Positions 60,601-64,000 of a stretch of 64,000 nucleotides of DNA are shown one piece after another; the stretch's first letter is position 1, and every line of letters starts with the position of its first letter. A model generated the notes under the pieces. It was not told where the DNA came from, searched no databases, and saw only the letters and a program-made list of their open reading frames with translations. Origin of the DNA: Heloderma charlesbogerti (lineage: Eukaryota > Chordata > Lepidosauria > Squamata > Helodermatidae); contig JANEZZ010002362.1 of the NCBI GenBank assembly GCA_026122225.1, forward strand, positions 124,001-188,000, in the 5' to 3' direction. A program made the position numbers and the translations under genes.

Positions 60601-63600
60601 GGGCCGAATTCACTGGAATTCAGCCCCCCTGGGATCCGTGGCGGAATTCTCTAACATCCCTAATTTCAGACTGTGCATGGTTAAGAATTTCCTACAAGGA
60701 TGTAGCATTGTTAGTATCATGATGAGTATTTCTCTGAGTCTTCCTCATCTGTACCATGGGATTAATACTAATCTCTGCAGTGGATTAATTATCTTTCTTT
60801 GGCAAGACACTTCTCTATCCTGAGTGTTTCCCATTTCTAAAATGAGACAAATGCATTCTACAATGTGTGCTGAATGGTGTACTCAGTTCATTTAATAACG
60901 ATAAACTATTGAACACAGCGGGACTTATTTCTGAGTAAATATGCATCAGATCAGGTTACACCAGCCTTCCTCAAGCTGATGCTCTCCCGATGTGTTGGAC
61001 CAATGGCTGTACTGTTTGGGGATGATGGGACTTGTAGTACACATCTGGGGGAAGACTGGGTCACACCATACATGTTTCTCTGTGGAGGCAATAGGCTGGG
61101 ATAAGACAATCTTGGAAAACGAGCTGCTGTTATACTTGGGAGGCAATGGGCCTTGGAGAGGAGATAAGCAGCGTCCTGCTTAAGTCTGAGAAAGCTTGAG
61201 CTATTCCTCCTTTGGGACCTTGCTTACCACAATTTGACATAAGTGAAGTAATACACATTATCATCTAAAGGCCTCTCTTGTAAGACCACTAAGGGTGAAA
61301 TCCTATGCATGTTTAGGCAGAAATAAATCCTAGAGGTCCCAGCATTCCCCAGGCAGCATGGGGGGTTGCTCCCTAAAACCAGTAGGTTTAGAATTATTGG
61401 GCATTTTGACATCAGGCAAAAATTGTGTTGCTTCACTATACCTTCTGCAAGGGTAATAAGTAGATTTTGTTCTCCGTCTTGTTTTGGCTGACTCTGTTAT
61501 GCTGTTATACTTGTGTGTGTCTTTTTATTTAATTAATTTAGTCTGCAATCCTATGCACATTTAGACAGAAAAAGTCCTACAACTCCCAGCATTCTCCAGC
61601 CTGCCATGCCCTTAATTATTTAATTTTGATGTACCTTAATTCTTTGTTTTCAGTTTTGTTTATAAGCTGCCTTGGAGAGTCCCAACTGGGGGACAGAAAG
61701 GTGGTATGTGTGTGTATGTGTGTGTAGATCTGGGAGAGGACTGGGTATCATTGACCGAGAGGATGGATCAGTTTGCTTTGTGTAAGTCATAACATAACAA
61801 TGCTAGAGAAATGTAAATATGCTGGTGGAATACACAATATGTGCTTTCTCTAAACTGCATTGGAAATAACTTCATGTTACAAATGTATGTAGATTAGAAC
61901 AGCACAAAGATGTGGAAAGCAAAATGGATAATTAATTTGTCAAGCAAGGCCTGTTTCCCTGAGATAAAAGTGTGACACTATTTTTCAGGTATAACAATTG
62001 AAATACATCTAATCATACATTCATATGTTCTTCATAATCCCTGGAGATCCCTGTTATGTATTATGACTCCAGCAATGCATACCAGGAAACCAGGATGGAA
62101 AGAAATAACATACTTTTTTTTTTTTTTAACTATCCAAGGATCTTAGAAAGTAATGGCCACCATGGAATTGTATTCCAGTACTCAAATTATGGGGGGATAG
62201 GCAGAGGAGTCATTAAATCTGCAAGCCCCACCTATGATCCCTGCTTGCTGTTGCACCCCTTTTTCTCCTCCCCATCCTCTTCTGAGGTCACTGCAGCAAC
62301 CACAGAAGAGTAACTGTTGCAGAACTGTCCATGGTAGCTGGGAGGGGGTGGGTGGGAAATCTGAGCAGGGATTTCCCTCCCACGGTTGTAGCTTTGTCTA
62401 TGGCCTTGGAGTGGGGAATCAACAATATCTTTCAGCCCCTAGGATACCCTCCCAGGGACAATAGGATTGCAGTCTGAAATATTTTTGATACATTATAACA
62501 TCAGCACAATAGATCGATTCTCTGCTATTGGTTTTATTCATTTTTAGATTTTATTTTGATGTATGTTTTAATTTTTGTTTTTGGATAGTATATAAATATA
62601 AATAAATAAATAAATATTAACCCTTGTATTTACTATTATTAAAATTATTTTAGGCCACCTTTAAAGGGTAAAACCCTCTCACTTTGTCTACACCTTATAA
62701 TTCCAAAAAAGTCAAATGGATTCTTTTACACTGAGTATGTAATCCCAGATGTTATAGTAATTATGATACACAGTTGATAGTGTTGAAACATTTGAGGTTG
62801 AGAAACACACACGCACACACACACACACGAAAACACACCCAAACACTATGTATGCTTGCTAAAAGTAATGATCATCACATCTGTCTTACACAGTAAGAAG
62901 TGTAGGAAGTGTATATGTGATGGACTACATCAGCAAATCATCCATAGTCAACCCCAACCTGCAGTCCAGTTTTGCATGTGATTAGATGCTTCCTTAATTA
63001 AAACTACACTAAATAGATACAGTGAGATGTCCCAGCGACATTTGCTGGACACACAGTATATATGTAATAGAGAAAAGTTACTTACCTCTATACAAAAAGC
63101 TTTCCAGCCATAATTTAAGGCCAAAGACCTGACAGTTGCATTGCCAGTAGTTACCCTTGAAAAGACCCACTTTCAGATTTGGCAAAGATTCCAAAAGAAG
63201 TCTGTCTACTCTCTGAAGTTTATTATGTTTCAGAGACAACAATGTTATATTTCCTGTGTTGTTTCCTAGAGTTTCAGGCAGACTTAAGATATTGTTGGAT
63301 GATAAATCCAGCTCTTTTAGGTGTGGAAGGGAACTAAAAGTCTTGTTGTCCACATATTCAATGAAGTTCTTAGTTAGGTTTAGAATCTGTAGATTTCGCA
63401 GTCCTTTGAATGTGCTAGGCAACAGACCTGAGACAGAATTATTGGATAAGTCCAGAATTTTTAAAGCCAGAGTGTCAGTGAAAGCACTTTGACTGATTTT
63501 CTGAATGTGGTTATTTGACAAAAGTAGTATTTGAGTTTCAGCAGGTAAATGGAAAGGAACTTCAACAAGTCCTCGATTCCTGCAATCCACTGTCTTTGAA

Positions 63601-63682
63601 AACTGATGGCATCGACACTTTGGAGGACAGCCACTCACCATATTCATTAGTATGATGACTCTTGAAATGAAAAGCCATGAAC
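51251..63682 (-). CDS. LRTM1: LRTM1 (last two coding exons): leucine-rich repeat and transmembrane domain protein 1
   Basis: LRTM1 is a single-pass type I membrane protein with an extracellular leucine-rich-repeat domain. Coding exons are 63682-63086 and 51684-51251, separated by an 11.4-kb intron. They give about 343 residues, and the family is about 345, so only a few residues from the first coding exon are missing. In order there are a hydrophobic signal-like segment (SWLFISRVIIL), an LRRNT cysteine motif (CPPKCRC), about five LRRs such as LKILDLSNNSVS and LQILNLTKNFIE, an LRRCT (WQCNC), a transmembrane helix (ATVVITGVVCGIVCLMML) and a short cytoplasmic tail. Five N-glycosylation sequons are visible. 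The gene lies antisense within a CACNA2D3 intron, as in other amniotes. The open frame is intact. Confidence 0.93.
52176..52556 (+). mobile_element. hAT-like non-autonomous element with perfect duplication
   Basis: The ends are TAGGGATGT and ACATCCCTA, flanked by a perfect 8-bp duplication CTCAGGAG (52168-52175 and 52557-52564). It is 381 bp long. The subterminal CAGGTTCTCCAGGCGCC resembles that of the element at 53150, so the two are related. Confidence 0.88.
53150..53788 (+). mobile_element. hAT-like element with internal inverted repeats
   Basis: The ends are TAGGGTTGGGTGGGCGCACC and GCCCGCCCCATCCCTA, flanked by TTTGGACA (53142-53149) and TTTGGATG (53789-53796), 6 of 8 alike. It is 639 bp long. 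The interior carries pairs such as GCAAGATTACAGG with CCTGTAATCTTGC and a repeated GATCACCATTTTTT block, so it can fold back on itself. Confidence 0.75.
54118..54352 (+). repeat. tRNA-derived SINE (Sauria SINE-like)
   Basis: A tRNA-related head GCGTGGTGTAGTGGCTAGAG and B-box-like GATTCTAGTCCCCAC are followed by TGACTTTGGGTCAGTCAC, CCTCACAGGGTTGTTG and a GGGATATAAATGTAATAAA end. This is the typical layout of the abundant squamate SINE. Confidence 0.85.
54650..56500 (+). mobile_element. CR1/L3-type LINE fragment
   Basis: The frame 55141-55455 reads LQSGFSPGFGMELVS and LLLLLDFSMAFDTSDHGILL, typical reverse transcriptase motifs, with the AFDTSDH catalytic box. A second block at 55446-55640 continues FNICMKPLVQSF in a shifted frame. 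The C-terminal block at 55774-56157 has SRLDYCNVLYVGL. Frameshifts make it inactive. It ends with a TGTAAACCGCTTTAGGATTG type tail. Confidence 0.87.
56712..57085 (+). mobile_element. Fold-back repeat (GGCATAAGCTTTTGTGGAC type), full copy
   Basis: The left part CTTAAAGACTAAAAAAAATA, GGCATAAGCTTTTGTGGAC is matched in reverse at the right by GAAAGCTTATGCCAGAATAA and GTTAGTCTTTAAGGTGCC. The element folds back on itself and ends at GCAGCACTAGACTAATATGG. Partial copies lie at 5750, 27536 and 43715. Its class is uncertain. Confidence 0.65.
58640..59010 (+). mobile_element. Old CR1/L3 LINE 3' fragment
   Basis: The order CCTAAATGGTTTGGGGCCAG, GGTATTTAAATGATCTTCCC and TGGAGTCCTCTACCCTGGGA matches the part of CR1/L3 LINEs just after the reverse transcriptase. 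It is degraded and without an open frame. Confidence 0.6.
59931..60662 (-). mobile_element. Palindrome-array hAT-like element, copy F
   Basis: The left end is TAGGGATGT and the right end is AACATCCCTA, flanked by ATTTCAGG (59923-59930) and ATTTCAGA (60663-60670), 7 of 8 alike. It is 732 bp long. Three clear hairpins at about 60179-60215, 60270-60308 and 60368-60401 share the GATAGGCTACGTAAATATTT stem and alternate with CAAATGGCGTCC palindromes. This is the simplest and cleanest copy. Confidence 0.9.
60959..61075 (+). repeat. Short palindromic repeat (ACTCCCATCATCC type)
   Basis: CCAGCCTTCCTCAAGCTGAT at the left and GATGATGGGACTTGTAGTAC with CATCTGGGGGAAGACTGGG at the right form the two halves of a decayed copy. 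Confidence 0.6.
63086..63682 (-). CDS. LRTM1: LRTM1 coding exon with signal segment, LRRNT and LRRs
   Basis: This exon has 597 nt. Its acceptor at 63684-63683 reads CTTATTGTATAG and its donor at 63085 reads GTAAGT. The first two bases complete a codon from the previous exon, then SWLFISRVIILMNMVSGCPP follows. The internal methionine at 63647 is therefore probably not the start, because the hydrophobic residues before it look like the core of a signal peptide. LRR motifs LLLSNNHIQKI, LDLSNNSVSGL, LNLTKNFIEYV, LDLSSNNILSL and LSLKHNKLQRV lead into the LRRCT at WQCNC. It ends on the first base of a glycine codon. Confidence 0.94.
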
Positions 63683-64000
63683 CTATACAATAAGAAAAGA
63701 CGTATCAGTGTTGCATTTAGCATCTTGTGATGGCATATTGATGAGATGTATATTCTAAATAATAAATTCATGATGGAATAGTTGCATATTATTTGAGTAG
63801 GGGACTGAATCGTAGCTATAGTTTTTTAAATCCTTATGTCATGTAAATTGGAGATGATCTCAAATGTATTTAAATGAAGCTACTTTCCATAGCTTTATCA
63901 GAAGTGCAAATATCTGTTCTGAAAATGACATCCAGCAGAATAATATTTCATAAATGAGCTCAACTGATTAGAACCATACTGTCAACATGCAGGGGACAAC

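Larger units (their letters stand above)
35204..64000 (+). other. CACNA2D3: CACNA2D3 intron hosting LRTM1 (continues beyond window)
   Basis: From the donor at 35204 no further + strand exon of CACNA2D3 could be found. The interval holds LRTM1 on the opposite strand and many repeats listed separately. Stretches 37000-37400, 38000-39250, 42540-43700, 46100-48100, 57650-58630, 59020-59920 and 62640-63080 show no coding signal that I can support. Confidence 0.8.

Noticed and set aside
63076..63647. LRTM1 start at the methionine at 63647
   Set aside because: A good acceptor lies at 63684-63683 and the open frame upstream of this methionine is hydrophobic like a signal peptide, so the real start is in an earlier exon.

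Overview
The window is intronic and exonic DNA from a vertebrate, most likely a squamate reptile (lizard type). It carries exons with GT-AG introns and a repeat content typical of squamates: a tRNA-derived SINE resembling Sauria SINE, a 5S-rRNA-derived SINE, CR1/L3-type LINE fragments and many short hAT-like and Harbinger-like DNA transposons. No bacterial, phage or CRISPR features are present.

Two genes are supported. On the + strand, ten consecutive exons of the calcium-channel auxiliary subunit alpha-2/delta-3 (CACNA2D3) run from 2418 to 35203. Their phases join without a break and give 274 complete codons from the middle to C-terminal part of the protein. The gene starts upstream of the window and continues past its right edge. 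On the - strand, the last two coding exons of LRTM1, a leucine-rich-repeat transmembrane protein, lie at 63682-63086 and 51684-51251. They sit inside the long CACNA2D3 intron that begins at 35204. This is the nested antisense arrangement known for these two genes in other amniotes, so position and protein similarity support each other. The first LRTM1 coding exon lies beyond the right edge.

Most of the rest is mobile DNA. 1-2417: intron end with old AT-rich repeats. 2502-16507: a long intron with SINEs, two inverted copies of a composite repeat and two palindrome-array elements. 16580-35122: short exons between more elements, including a 935-bp near-perfect palindrome at 24745-25679 and a CR1/L3 LINE beside the last exon. 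35204-64000: the host intron of LRTM1, with further elements, a second LINE and several transposons.

The most unusual content is a set of non-autonomous elements with TAGGGATG-like ends and 8-bp target-site duplications, a hAT-type signature. Six copies (7735, 13218, 18273, 19824, 35654 and 59931) are filled with serial short palindromes, alternating a TACGTAAATATTTACGTA-type core with a CGCAAATGGCG/CGCCATTTGCG-type palindrome. Five of the six keep both ends and the target-site duplication. Other elements with related ends (for example 23483, 30824, 52176 and 53150) have different interiors. This group is the best candidate for something not yet described.
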